From Odobenus rosmarus divergens (lineage: Eukaryota > Chordata > Mammalia > Carnivora > Odobenidae): 64,000 nucleotides of DNA. Made by a program: the position numbers and the translations under genes. Of the stretch, positions 37,101 to 47,400 are shown piece after piece. Under the pieces are notes generated by a model, which ran no database searches, was not told the DNA's origin, and saw only the letters and a list, made by a program, of their open reading frames with translations. Where the stretch lies: contig NW_004450459.1 in assembly GCF_000321225.1 (NCBI RefSeq), positions 1,384,471 through 1,448,470 of the forward strand, in the 5' to 3' direction. Positions within the stretch are counted from its first letter, which is position 1. Each line of letters begins with the position of its first letter.

Positions 37101-38921
37101 GTATATGTGTTGTTTATCCACTTATCTGTCAATGGACACTTGGGTTATTTCCTCTTCTTGGGTATTCATGAATGGTCCTGCTATTAACATGAGTATACAA
37201 ATATTTGAGACCCAGCTTTCAATTCTTTTGGATATATACCCAAAGCTATGATTTATTTTTAAATATAACTTAGAGATATAATATTAAAACACCTTACCAT
37301 AGCCTTCCTTTCCATATGCAAATGAAGGGGGTATAATCACTTTCCGCTTCTCTCCAGGGCACATATCCATCATCGCAATGTCTAGGCCTTTTATGACTTG
37401 CCCAACACCAAGAACAAACCATTTGGGGTGGCCTTCATTTTGTGTCCGGCTATAATAAAAAACAACACTTAGGTAAGCTGATTTTAAGAAAAATAAAATC
37501 AAACTTTAAAATAAACCTGGACAGGACATGTGGGTGGCTCAGTCAGTTAAGCATCTGCCTTCTGCTCAGGTCATGATTCCAGGATCCTGGGATTAAGCCT
37601 CACATCGGGCTCCTTGCTCAGCGGGGAGCCTGCAGCTCCCCCTGCTTGTGCTCTTTCTCTATCTCTCTCTATGACAAATAAATAAATAAATAATCTTAAA
37701 AAATTACATCTGGACGTGAGGTTATAATTTAAAATTGGAGTCTTCTCTCTTTTCCCATATTAATATTCGTTCTGAACCCCCTAGTGGGATGTTTGGCTCA
37801 AACTTCTTTCATAATAGCCAGAAAGAAGTATGATTTGCCCAAAGCTAGTCATTAGGAGTCATGTCATTATCTTTTTTATTGCCATCTTGCAAAAACTATT
37901 CAATAGTTACCTTTTTAATGGGTCTCCGGCCTCTAACTAGCTGCATGGCTTGTCCAAATAACTCATTTAATCTTTCTGAGTTTGTTCTAAAAAAATGATG
38001 GTGCAGGTTTAGCCTCAAAAAGTCATTTGAACAATAATTAAAATTTGTATCTTTTCTTATTAAATTTATTTATTTTCTTCCAAATCGAAAGAACTGACTT
38101 TCCCCAATCCTATCTTTATAGGGTAATAGCACCAACGAAGAAAAGCCATTCTTCCTCTGAGTAATAAACGATCAATTAAATCAGAGCAGGCAGTGGTGAG
38201 ATGAGGGGGGGATGAGAGAACACAGGGCCCAGAAGACACCAGTGAAAGTTATTGTTGTGGTTTTTGGATACAGTTGGAAAGTGGCCCTCAGTCTGTAAAT
38301 ATCATGCTTCTGAAGGCCAGATAAAATCTCTTAAAGTACCCTACCTAATCCTCTGTAAAGAGACTCCAACAAATGGCCAAAAAAAATGCTGAGAACATCC
38401 TTACAGACAGTACCATGACTTACCTTCTATAGATCCCAAGGGTGGTGGCGGTGGTCGGGGTGCGTGTGTATGTAGTGTATTTCCGACAATCTCTTGGGTC
38501 AACATTTTTAATAATTTAAAAAGTAATAGTTCAATAGGGAACTACTGCATATCAGTAGGAATGCCCCCCCCCCCCCAGGAATAAAAGTCTCAACTCTTAC
38601 TGTTAAATAACAAGAACAAACCAATTAACCAACCACTTAGCTTCTGGTTGGTCGAGGGAGCCTAGATGTCATGCATTAACTGGACACCGGGGCAATTCAC
38701 AGCATTTCCTACCTGCAGTAGAATTTCGAACCGTCTTTAGCCAAGAAGCCGTCGTAATGGGCATTTAGCAGGTCTCCCTTCTTGCTTGTCTTAGAACAGT
38801 TTTCTGGACGATGCAAAACTTCGATTTTCACTTCCTCTGTGCTCTCCTCTTCCTTTTGTCCCTGAGCAGTAAAAATGCCCCATACATAAAAGAAAACGAT
38901 TAATCTTAATAGAAACTGCAT
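27960..38921 (-). CDS. FKBP7: FKBP7 (FKBP23), complete coding region in four exons
   Basis: An ER-lumen peptidyl-prolyl isomerase of the FK506-binding family, reported to bind BiP in a calcium-dependent way. The exons join to 657 nt: 218 codons plus TAG. Order: signal peptide (residues 1 to about 20, hydrophobic LLRLIVFFYVWGIFT), an N-x-S sequon at ENCS, the FKBP domain (about 30-140, with VIKGLDIAM, PGEKRKV, PPSFAYG and IPPHATLIFEIEL), EF-hand 1 (DTDNDKQLSKTE), EF-hand 2 (DHDGDGFISSKE) and the retrieval signal HDEL. Human has four more residues at the N-terminus; here the codon at that position is ACT, so the start is the Met equivalent to human Met5, giving the 218-residue form I recall for mouse. 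The promoter is GC-rich and faces PLEKHA3. Confidence 0.97.
28122..29520. other. FKBP7 intron 3, unassigned stretch
   Basis: About 1.4 kb of AT-rich intron sequence with no recognised repeat or exon. Confidence 0.45.
29530..29720 (+). repeat. MIR relic
   Basis: TGCTGTGTGATCTTAGACAA, TAACCTCTCTGGACCTCAAT and TTTGTCATCTGTAAAAGGAG are the MIR core in order. Confidence 0.85.
29721..30446. other. FKBP7 intron 3, unassigned stretch
   Basis: Contains two short plus-strand frames (29943-30143, 30151-30342) with no homology I know and no splice support. I regard them as chance. Confidence 0.4.
30447..30639 (+). mobile_element. CanSINE with 15-bp TSD
   Basis: Plus copy, older type, ending in an (AAAG)n tail. 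The exact duplication AAGAGCAAAGTAGCA lies at 30432-30446 and 30640-30654. Confidence 0.95.
30660..30870 (+). repeat. MIR relic
   Basis: GTGTGACCTTACACCAGTTA, CTTAGTCTGGGCATCATTTC and CATAGAGATAATGATGAGTG follow the MIR core order. Confidence 0.8.
30921..31320 (+). mobile_element. CanSINE split by a second CanSINE
   Basis: Outer plus copy: head and body 30921-31097, A-rich tail resumed at 31289-31320. A minus-strand SINE sits in the tail. AACTGGA flanks the outer element. Confidence 0.92.
31098..31288 (-). mobile_element. CanSINE nested inside another CanSINE
   Basis: Minus copy. AAATGAATATAATC (31084-31097) and AAATGAATACAATC (31289-31302) are its target duplication, drawn from the tail of the outer SINE. 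It is therefore the younger of the two. Confidence 0.94.
31554..31761 (-). mobile_element. CanSINE with 15-bp TSD
   Basis: Minus copy with a (TTTA)n tail side. TAGCTTGGTATTTTA lies at 31539-31553 and 31762-31776. It ends about 230 bp from FKBP7 exon 3. Confidence 0.95.
32004..32137 (-). CDS. FKBP7: FKBP7 exon 3
   Basis: 134 nt, AEGKIPPHATLIFEIELYA onward to DTDNDKQLSKTE. It ends exactly at position 12 of the first EF-hand loop, in phase 0. It reads PPH where I recall PPD in human FKBP7. Confidence 0.97.
32138..34680. other. FKBP7 intron 2, mostly unassigned
   Basis: AT-rich intron sequence. I see a 27-bp palindrome at 32653-32679 and an L2-like end at about 32745-32845 (TATAGGCACTCAAATATTTG then TTGAATGAATG). 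Nothing else is recognised. Confidence 0.45.
32653..32679. repeat. 27-bp near-perfect palindrome
   Basis: Left arm TCATCTGTGACAT (32653-32665), one spacer base C, right arm ATGTCACAGATGA (32667-32679). The arms are exact reverse complements over 13 bp. Found by reading the sequence. Confidence 0.95.
34690..35480 (-). mobile_element. Old LINE relics around a CanSINE
   Basis: An L2-type 3' end is likely at about 34860-35010 (sense orientation: GTAAGATCTTTGAGGAGAGG, GCGCAATAAATACTCCTTGC). An antisense L1M-type piece lies at about 35280-35470 (CACCATAATCCATTGTATAG, ACTACTGGGTCAGAGGATAT). Boundaries are approximate. Confidence 0.55.
35032..35247 (-). mobile_element. CanSINE with TSD
   Basis: Minus copy with a GGGG-rich body. 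CCACTTTATTT flanks both sides (35021-35031 and 35248-35258). Confidence 0.94.
35487..35681 (-). mobile_element. CanSINE with 16-bp TSD
   Basis: Minus copy. TGTGCTTTTAAATCTT lies at 35471-35486 and 35682-35697, exact. Confidence 0.96.
36129..36333 (-). mobile_element. CanSINE with TSD
   Basis: Minus copy. TGACAGCTTTTTAT is repeated on both sides (36115-36128 and 36334-36347). Confidence 0.95.
36720..37250 (-). mobile_element. Antisense L1 relic
   Basis: Typical antisense old-L1 text: ACATAAAATTTACCACTGTA, TTCACATTGCTGTGCAATCA, GTTCATCCATGTTGTAGCAT and GGCTGAATAATATTCTATTT. It ends about 50 bp before FKBP7 exon 2. Confidence 0.8.
37298..37449 (-). CDS. FKBP7: FKBP7 exon 2
   Basis: 152 nt, SRTQNEGHPKWFVLGVGQ onward to AYGKEGY plus one base. 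It holds most of the isomerase core. The donor is GTAAGG. Confidence 0.97.
37524..37702 (+). mobile_element. CanSINE, diverged
   Basis: Plus copy with a changed head (GGACATGTGGGTGGCTCAGT) and a shortened CT body. It starts about 75 bp upstream of the FKBP7 exon 2 acceptor, in antisense to the gene. Confidence 0.9.
37710..38712. other. FKBP7 intron 1, unassigned with poly-C
   Basis: No repeat family recognised. Contains a C13-14 run at about 38564-38577. Confidence 0.5.
38713..38921 (-). CDS. FKBP7: FKBP7 exon 1
   Basis: 209 nt from MQFLLRLIVFF to GSKFYC plus AG. It holds the signal peptide and the N-terminal part of the FKBP fold. The donor is GTAGGA. Confidence 0.97.
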
Positions 38922-38939
38922 GATTCCTGAAGTTGGACT

Positions 38940-39180
38940 CAGATGACACGGCGTTCCTTCACGCGTGTCAGTTGTGCCCAGCCGCTGTGAAAGCAGTTGA
39001 GTTCCGACGCGTGGCAGGCATTGTTCTACGTCACAAAGGGCCGGGGGCAGGGCGGTCTATGGCCCCGCCCCCTTCCGGCTCCGCGCTCCGCCACAGAATT
39101 TTCGTCTGTCCGCCCGGGGTCTGTCACTCTAGTACCCGGCGCTTTGGATGGCTGTCATCAGTCGCTAAGGCAGTACGGAA
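38940..39180 (-). promoter_or_regulatory. FKBP7 promoter, CpG-rich block
   Basis: GC-rich sequence with clustered CpG directly upstream of the FKBP7 ATG. On the minus strand it holds GTGACGTAG (complement of 39026-39033 region), a CRE/UPRE-like motif, about 110 bp upstream of the start codon. No TATA box is evident. Start site is inferred. Confidence 0.65.
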
Positions 39181-40480
39181 CACTTGCACCGCTTCTCGTT
39201 AAATCCGCATATTTTACAGAAGGTTTCCTCAGGGTTCGCTAGTAATGATCGCGTTTCCTAAAATGAAACCGGCAAAAAGAATTAAACGGCCTGGAGGTGG
39301 GATGTTGTAGTCAGAGAATACGGCTGTCATTTCTGGGCGTAAAAGGTTTCTCCTCAGACCCCTAGGGCACTGGCGGGCATCGGGGGAGGCATTCTGCTTC
39401 TGGGGTGTCCTTGAAAGCACCTTCTCGGGGTGGAGTCATGCATTAAGAGGTTCCAGGCTAAGCCACACACAATCTGACGGCCACCTGGTCGCGAGTAAAC
39501 AGAGGTGCTGCCGCTCCTCGCCCCTTTAAAGGCGTTTCCCACCAGCCAAGTCCAGAGATTTAGGACCTGCTGCTGGTTTGTGTTTCTCTCCCTCCACCCC
39601 TCGGGGCCGCCCTCGATTTGAGGGCCCATGGGACTTGGGGGAAAACTTGACGGTGTTCCTTCTCTTACCAGCACTGCGAGATTGGTAACCATCCACTGTG
39701 CGCAGATGAGAAAATGAAGTTATTTGAGTATTGGGCCTTTTGTTCCAATCTCACAGCTAATGCGCAGCAGGGATTTGACCAAGTTTGACACAAAACCAGC
39801 CTTTACCCCACCCAACATTTTAGTATGAAAAACTTTCAAACATACAGAAAAACTGAATTTTAGTACCCCGTTACCGCGGCCTTCTAGCCATCACTTGGAT
39901 TCTATCATTAACATGAAACTATATTCGACTTATTACACAACCTCTCTACCCTTTCACCAGTTCACCTGATTTCCCAGTGAATACCCAAAGACTTTTTACC
40001 CAAATCAGAAGAGCTTCAGCGCAGGCCTGGATTAGGTTCTGGGGAGAGAGTTCGTTCTACCGCGTCTACCTCGGCTATGCTAAGCAAAACCGCAGCGCTG
40101 GGCCTGCTTTGCTTAAAGCCTGCAGCTTTTCGTAAATCTGAATTATTGTCATTATGTAAGATGATCATTTCCAAACAGGATTTCTTAAAATCATAAAAGC
40201 TAGGGGAAAGCCCTTATTTCTAGAATAAAATAAATTCCAAAGTTTGGTTCCATGTTTTATATTCTAAATGAAGTAGTCGCTATCTAAGGTTAATTGTCAG
40301 CGTGGTGACTGTTCTTGGGGCCCCTCGCGGTTTCTTGCCGGAGGACTCGCAGCGGCACACAGAGATACCTTCCTAGAAGGTAATTTCTTGGGCCCACTGA
40401 ATGTGGGGAGGGTAGGAGGGAAACATAAACAGGTAGTTCTTTTACGTTCTTGAAACAACCACCGGAAGGACCTGAGGCTT
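39181..40480. other. FKBP7-PLEKHA3 divergent spacer
   Basis: Mixed-GC sequence with no recognised repeat. Part of 39690-40150 looks like old repeat sequence (ATGAGAAAATGAAGTTATTT fits antisense MIR/L2) but is too short to place. Confidence 0.4.
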
Positions 40481-40489
40481 AGCTATAGG

Positions 40490-41430
40490 AAAACCTGAGC
40501 GGCCTACTTTTCCCGCGGGATGTGTGCGCGGCCAGCTAGTCCTCGGGGCTGTGAGGGGCCGAGTGCGCCGCGGGCTCCGAGTCCGCCCACCCGGACTCGG
40601 AGGGTTTAGCCCCACGGCGTGGTCGGGCCAGGCTTCTCCGGGGCTGGGGGAGAAGTGTAGGGAGCCCCGGGACCGCCGGCCGCGGGCCTGAGGGAGGATG
40701 AGGCGGAGTCAGGTGGCCTGGCCGCGGCCGCCAGGCCCCTCCCGCAGCCTCCAGCACCGCTGTGGGGCAGCAAGCCGCTCCCGCTCCTCCAGCCCCGCCG
40801 CCGGGGAGGGGTTTCCCGGGACGAGCCGGCCCCTTTCATCCAGGAAGTGAAAGCGACGTCGGGGTCAATGAAAACAAACGGGGAGCCCGGGGGGAAGGAA
40901 GGCGGGCTAAGAGGAGGGAGTGCCGGGGCGCGGGAGGGAACAGCCGTGTGGTGGAAGCGCGAGCCGAAGGCCGGTTGCGGTCGTGATTTTGTAGCTGCCG
41001 CCGCCGCCGCCCAGACTCGCCCGGGTATGTCTGAGCCCGCGCCTGGCGGCTCCCGACCTCCACGCGGCGGCCGCCGCCCCGGCCTCTAAGGGCCGCCACG
41101 TCCCGGCGGCGCGCACACGGGCTGAGGGCGGCTTGGTGCCGGCGGGGTTCCCCGGGGAGTGCCCGGGCGGGCCGGGAGGGGCTGCCCAGGCTCCGCGCCT
41201 ACCCAGCACCGCGGCCGGCGCCCGGCCAGGAGGATGCGCGGCGCAGGGCTCTGAAGCATGGAGGGGGTTCTGTACAAGTGGACCAACTATCTCACAGGTC
41301 AGAGGGCTCGGGTACCCCGGGGGGGGGCAGCGGGGGCGGGGAGAGGCGGGGGCCTTGGGCGGGTTTATGTGGGGAGGCTGCGGAAAAGGAGGGTCAGGGG
41401 CCCTTCCCTCTGCTTGGCCTGCAGTGACCC
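40490..41430 (+). promoter_or_regulatory. CpG island, PLEKHA3 promoter and exon 1
   Basis: Very dense CpG sequence covering the PLEKHA3 5' region and start codon. An ETS-type site (CAGGAAGTGA at about 40841) and a CCGCCGCCGCCGCC run at about 40998 are visible. Long overlapping frames on both strands here are a composition effect. No TATA box is seen. Confidence 0.85.
41258..41297 (+). CDS. PLEKHA3: PLEKHA3 exon 1 (coding part)
   Basis: 40 nt, [13 protein letters not shown] plus one base of Gly14. The donor is GTCAGA. The ATG sits in the CpG island. Confidence 0.96.
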
Positions 41431-44400
41431 TCGCAGAGAATGGGCTCCTTTTGCTTCCCGGGCTTAATCCCTCACTCAGTCCCTTGATGGAACTGGCCAC
41501 TGCAGGGGACGGTTCGAGACTGCGCATCTTCCTAAGGGTGGGAAGTGCGCCTGACCGCTTCTTTTCCCGTGTAATAATACTTATTTCCTCCTGTGGCTTC
41601 CGTAACAATTTCCAGTTACTCTGCATGTGTTGGTGCAGTCTCCATCCTTATTCACACTTGATTCGGCATTTTGTTCATAACTGAGTTGTCAGGGTACAGG
41701 ACTAGAATGGATCCTGTAAGATCAAGATTTAATTTTAAGAAATCTTTTCTCTATTTCTTTTTAAATTTATAGGAAATTATAGCACGGTTTATTTTAAAAG
41801 TTGTCTTGTTGAAGTTATTAAACTGTCCCCAGATAACATTATCTTAAGAGTTGGTTGTCAGTGAGCTGTCTTTATGTTTTGGAATTAAGGTAAGTGTGAG
41901 GAATAGTGGAGGACAGTGCAATGCACAGAAGCAGAACAGTGTCACCCATGAAGTGGGTTGGAAGGAAAAACTCCGAAATGTAGAAATGAGAGACCAGCAG
42001 GGAAGGGGCTTTTTCCATGACACCAACAGCCTGGCTCATTTAAAGAGCCTTAACTCTGAGTTGTAGACCCATCTCTGTCATCAACCAGGGGTATGGACAA
42101 GTCACTTACCCTCTCAAGATCTCAGTTTGTGAAGTAGAGGATGATCAGTTTATCTTGAAAGGTGGCGTCCAACTCCAGAATTCTGTGATCTCACCACATT
42201 AGAGGAAAGGAAATGGGTTTAAAGTAAGATTAAGCAGGAAATAGATTTCTTGTTCCAGTATAATAGGCATCTTGACTTGCTACCCACTTGTTTACTCTGC
42301 CCAAAGTGTTGAACCTCTTGGTAACTGCACGGTACACTCAGCTTTGTGTCCACCCTGACCTTGTGCAAAATCTGCATATAAACACTTGAAGGCATAAGCA
42401 TTGAGCTATGGTTGCTCCTTCCTTCCTTCCTTCCTTCCTTCCTTCCTTCCTTCCTTCCTTCCTCTCTCTTTCCTTCTTTCTTTCTGATTAATCGGAATGC
42501 TAAAGCCTGATTTAAAGCAGCAAATTCTTTAACATTTATGATACATGCATGTTTTATTTTGCTCACACTAAAATGTCAGTTTGTTTCTATAAATAACATG
42601 TTTTAGCAGGGAACTTTTAAAAAATGAGATAAATATTTTTTCTTAAGCATTTTTGTTTGGGCAGTTGTGAGAAGTTACGCTGTTTAGTTGAGATGTGGTA
42701 TTAACTTTAAAGACAATGGTTTCTATTCTTTGAGATGAAAATGATCATCTCATTGCAAACTTTCATAAGCATAGTGTCAACAGTGTCTTGGGAGGAACCC
42801 CTTATGCCTAGCCTAGAGCAATGGGTGATTACTGACATGAGTCATAATTTATTCCTGGAGCGAAATGTGGTCTTGGTGGCCATCTTTCTCATCTAGGGCA
42901 CTGAGCACCAGCTGGTTGAGCTTTTAACCACATGTGCTTAAGCTTTTAGTCTTTGCAGAGCATTTAAGCAAACTGCTAGTATGCATTGTAGAAGCTTGCT
43001 GAAATGAAATCTTTTGTTTGGAAGAATTCCATCTTAAAAATATAAATTTGACTCAGTGGCATGCTGACTATTAATTTTAGTTCATCTTAGGTCAGAAGAA
43101 TGAGCAGCTCTTCGTACTGAATGATCTTGAAGGAACCTTTCAGTTTCATGACAGTGTTCTTTGAGAATCTTTTGTAGAGAATAAGGATTTCAGTAACATT
43201 TGGTAGTTTGAGATAAAAAGAAAGTTGTTTTTTTTTTAAAGAATGTCTATGAATTTTTTTTCACAGATGTGTGAATCAATTAGATTTTTTTAAAAGATTT
43301 TATTTATTTATTTGACAGAGAGAGACACAGCGAGAGAGGGAACACAAGCAGGGGGAGTGGGAGATGGAGAAGCAGGCTCCCTGCTGAGCGGGGATCCCGA
43401 TGCAGGGCTTGATCCCATTATGACCTGAGCCGAAGGGAGACGCTTAACCCAGGCGCCCCTCAATTAGATTGTTTTAATTAAATATTTCTTCAAAAAGGTG
43501 TGTAGAGATAACTAACAGTCTTCATTATTTTAATATATTTAACCATGGTCACCCTTCAAGTTGCTACAAATTCTAAATGAGTCATTTTGCTCATTATTTG
43601 TTTTAAAGAGATACTGAATCACAATAATGCAGGCTTACAAAATCACAATTTGACTTATAGGCACACTGGACCTGGGGTGGAGTGTACTTTTACCATCCTG
43701 CTTATAATTTGTTTGCCACGGTGAATTAGCGTTAGATGTTTTTACCATTTCTGTGCATGCTCAATATACAATACACTCTCATGTAATATACTGCATATCT
43801 TTCCTCTCATGGATAACATATAATATCTCACTTTTCTGGTGTTTAATCACTCATTTAATCGTTGATACATTTTTTTTTAAAGATTTTATTTATTTATTTG
43901 ACAGAGAAAGTGAGAGAGGGAACACAAGCAGGGAGAGTGGGAGAGGGAGAAGCAGGCTTCCCGCCAAGCAGGGAGCCCGATGCAGGGCTCGATCCAGGAC
44001 CATGGGATCATGACCTGAGCCGAAGGCAGACACTTAATGACTGAGCCACCCAGGCGCCCCCATTGATACATTTTTTTTAGGACCTGTTATGTGCCAGGCA
44101 CCATTGTAGGTGCTGGGAATGCAATGACAAACAAGATGAAGTTCATGTACCAAAAGAACTTACCTTTTAATTTGCTAGGCCTCATTAGGGGTTATAGTGT
44201 TTCATAACAAGAATTTTCCAAGTGTTTGAAACGTATTTTAATTATTTTGGATGTCCAGCTTTCTGAACTGTATTATGACATTCCCTCTTGTGAAATTTAA
44301 TCTTTTTATGATGTCATTTCAAAAGTGTTACAGGAAAAGCCGTTTGGGGAGGTAAGTCCTGGGTCTGAATCGGGGGTAAGAATGACCGTCCCATCGGCCA

Positions 44401-47400
44401 CTGTCTTGGTACTATTTGGCCCTGGAAAAACAGAATTGATTAAGCATATAGCAGGCTATGTCTAATGTGACCAGGCTGAACTGTGATTTAATAGTTACAG
44501 AAAGAACAGGGACAGTCACACTGCCTTCAGTGAGGCACTGTGGTCATGGTCACTGTGTTACTAATCAGTGAACTGTTGTAAATTAGTAACATGCTTGATA
44601 AGATTTTAGGGTACACTGAGTTTGGCTTGCAGGAGTGGCAGTTGAACTCTGAAGAAAGCCATCATCCTCATCCTCAGCTTTGCCTTAGAGCCAAGTCTGT
44701 GACAGTTGTGTGATCTAGTCACTGAATAAACACAAATGAAATGAATGATTGCAGTTTCTAGCATTTCTGCCCGAGCTGTGCAGCAGCATGGCAAGGAGAA
44801 AAGGAGTGTGGGAAATCCATGCTCTCACTACAGAATGTGCAGCTTCTGTGGAAGAGACTAGAATTCATTCAGCACTCACTTGGCAAGGGAGGGAGTTTGC
44901 TTAGGCAACATTTAAAGGGGGGGAGGGTCCCACTGCAGAATTTAAGGGCTGGGTGGCACCCGAGAGGTCATCTTGTTCAATCCACTCATTATGGAGACTG
45001 AGAACTTTGATACTTATTGAAATGATTTGTTTCAACTTATCTAACTAAAGAATGAGAATAGAGCTGGGGCTAGAATCCATGTTTCTGTTGCTTTTTCCAT
45101 TACATTGAAACCCAACTCTGTTCCCCTCAGGAAAAGGGGGAAGTCATGTTTTACTCTTTGTAGGGTTATTACTGAGGATGAGTCTTACGGGTTGTTAATG
45201 AGAAGGTTGTGAGTCAGAATAAAGGTATTACTCCCTATATTTATGCTGATCGACAGATTTCTGCAGAAGGCTCTCCCAACAAAGTGGGACTGAGGCAAGA
45301 ACATTTTGGGTAAGCCTTGGCCATTAAAAATTTCATTGTCAGTATGTTACCTTAGAGCCAAGAAAACATGGATGGTAAATTTTGAAATCATAGTTGTCTA
45401 TGTGATTAAATTAATTTCTTATTAATCTTGTTATTTACAATATTTGTAGGTTGGCAGCCTCGTTGGTTTGTTCTAGATAATGGAATCCTGTCCTACTATG
45501 ATTCACAAGATGATGTTTGCAAAGGGAGCAAAGGAAGTATAAAGATGGCAGTTTGTGAAATTAAAGGTAAGTGAATACGTGGAATTAGAGAAACTTGAAG
45601 TTAGGTAAGTAAAGCGTTCTTCACTGTAACCTAAAAAGAGGGAAAAAAGCATTTCTCATCCAGTAGGGATCTTCCAATACCATTTATTTCCTTAGCAATT
45701 AAGAGTGGCACTTAGCATTATTAAGCACAGTTTTTTGCATTTCTCCTTTTATACATGTACTTTGAATTGAAATTCAAACATCTTAGTGTTAGTCTCCACT
45801 TTGGACCTGAAAAGCAGTCTCTTAGGGATGCTACTCTAGTGTCCATACTGAGTCCACAAGTGTTCTCTTTCATTCTCATTGTAAAGGTATTGTGAGGATT
45901 AGAAGCTGAGCTTTAAAAATGTTGAGGCAGGGCGCCTGGCTGGCTCAGTTGGTAGAGCATGCAGCTCTTGATCTTGGGGTCATGAGTTCAAGCCCCACGT
46001 TGGGCATGGAGCTTATTTGAAAAAAAAAAAGAAAGAAAGAAAGAAAAAAAAAGCTGAAGATAATGAGGCAAGCTCTGTAGGGCTTTTGATAAAACATGAA
46101 GTCAGAGTCATAAACTCTGGTTCTTTGCCGAATTGGAGATAAACTCTTCTGAGTGATAGAGGTTTTTTCCTTTTCTTCTGAAAGAGAAGAAATAAAGCAA
46201 TAGGTCATGCTGTAATTTTCACGATGGGCGGTTTCATGGACCACTGATTCATTTGTATGTATGGTTGGGTTGTGTGGGGTGGAGGTGGGTAGGAGAGATC
46301 AGACAAAATGATAACAAAAAGTATTGAATTCTTCAGGGAATTGAAGGAAGAACTAAAGCGCTAGAGTAGTAAATATCAAACACCTACAGGCCTTTTTCGT
46401 TTCTCCTCTGTAGCTTGAATACTTGTCCTTCCTAAAGGGTACTTCCTTTGACATGGCGAGCTCTTGGTCATGGCTATCAAACGCTTCAGAGTAATCTTAC
46501 TGCTCTGTGCATTTTCTTGTTTAGATTAAACCAAAGCAGCAGCTAATGCGTTATGTTACATTTTCCAGGGCTGGATTGCTAAATTTATGTGGTTTCATGG
46601 TAGTTCCCAGTATGATTTAGCCATGGAGACAAAATAGAATTTTTGCTTGCTACACATCTGGTTCTTCATTCATTTAAGACTTCTTACCACTAGGACTCTT
46701 TCAACAACAGTGATTCATACTTTGGGGTAGATCAGTGTCATCCAGGGAGCTTTCTCCAAAATGCACGTGTCTGATTGTAACATGCTCCCGTTAGTTGAGA
46801 ATTACTACTGTTCTAATGGAAGGAAGTCATGGCTATCTAAGATATAGAAACACTTCAGCCTAGTGTATTATTACTGCATCTTCCATGAAATATATGTGGT
46901 ATAATTTTGTTGTTTATTTTTAACAAACATACTGAAATGTATACAAGTAAGTGTTGGCTTTCCAGGTACTCATTTTTGACGTACTTATTTTTAATTGCAC
47001 CATCATCACCTGTAACACTTTAGAACTCCTCTTTTAGAATTTCCCATATGGGAGCCCCCGGGTGGCTCCGTCAGTTAAGTGGCTGTCTTCAGCTCAGGTC
47101 ATGATCTCAGGGTCCTGGGATCAAGCTCTGCATCAGGCTCCCTGCTCGGCAGGTAGTCTACTTCTCCCTCTGCTATGCATGTACTCTCTCTTTTTCTCTC
47201 TCTCAAGTAAATAAATAAAATCTTAAAAAAAAAAAAAGAATTGCCTTATGAACCAGTGTATAAATTGCACAAGAAAAGCACATTCAAAGCATGAGGTTTT
47301 TGTTTTTGTTTTTTTTTAAGTGATCGTTTTGTCTCATTTTATTCCCCAGATTTGATTCCAAATAATATTTGGTGAGAATCAGAAATCAAACTACAAAGTT

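Noticed and set aside
40536..41626. Overlapping long frames on both strands near the PLEKHA3 start
   Set aside because: GC-rich CpG-island sequence has few stop codons. The products are low-complexity Pro/Arg/Gly/Ala with no domain, except the first 13 codons of PLEKHA3.
42416..42566. Minus-strand frame with repeated GRKE as a charged-repeat protein
   Set aside because: It is the translated CTTC microsatellite.
45929..46050. tRNA-Lys-like sequence as a tRNA gene
   Set aside because: It has A/B-box-like text but is followed by an A-rich tail and matches the SINE head at many other sites, so it is a SINE, not a tRNA gene.
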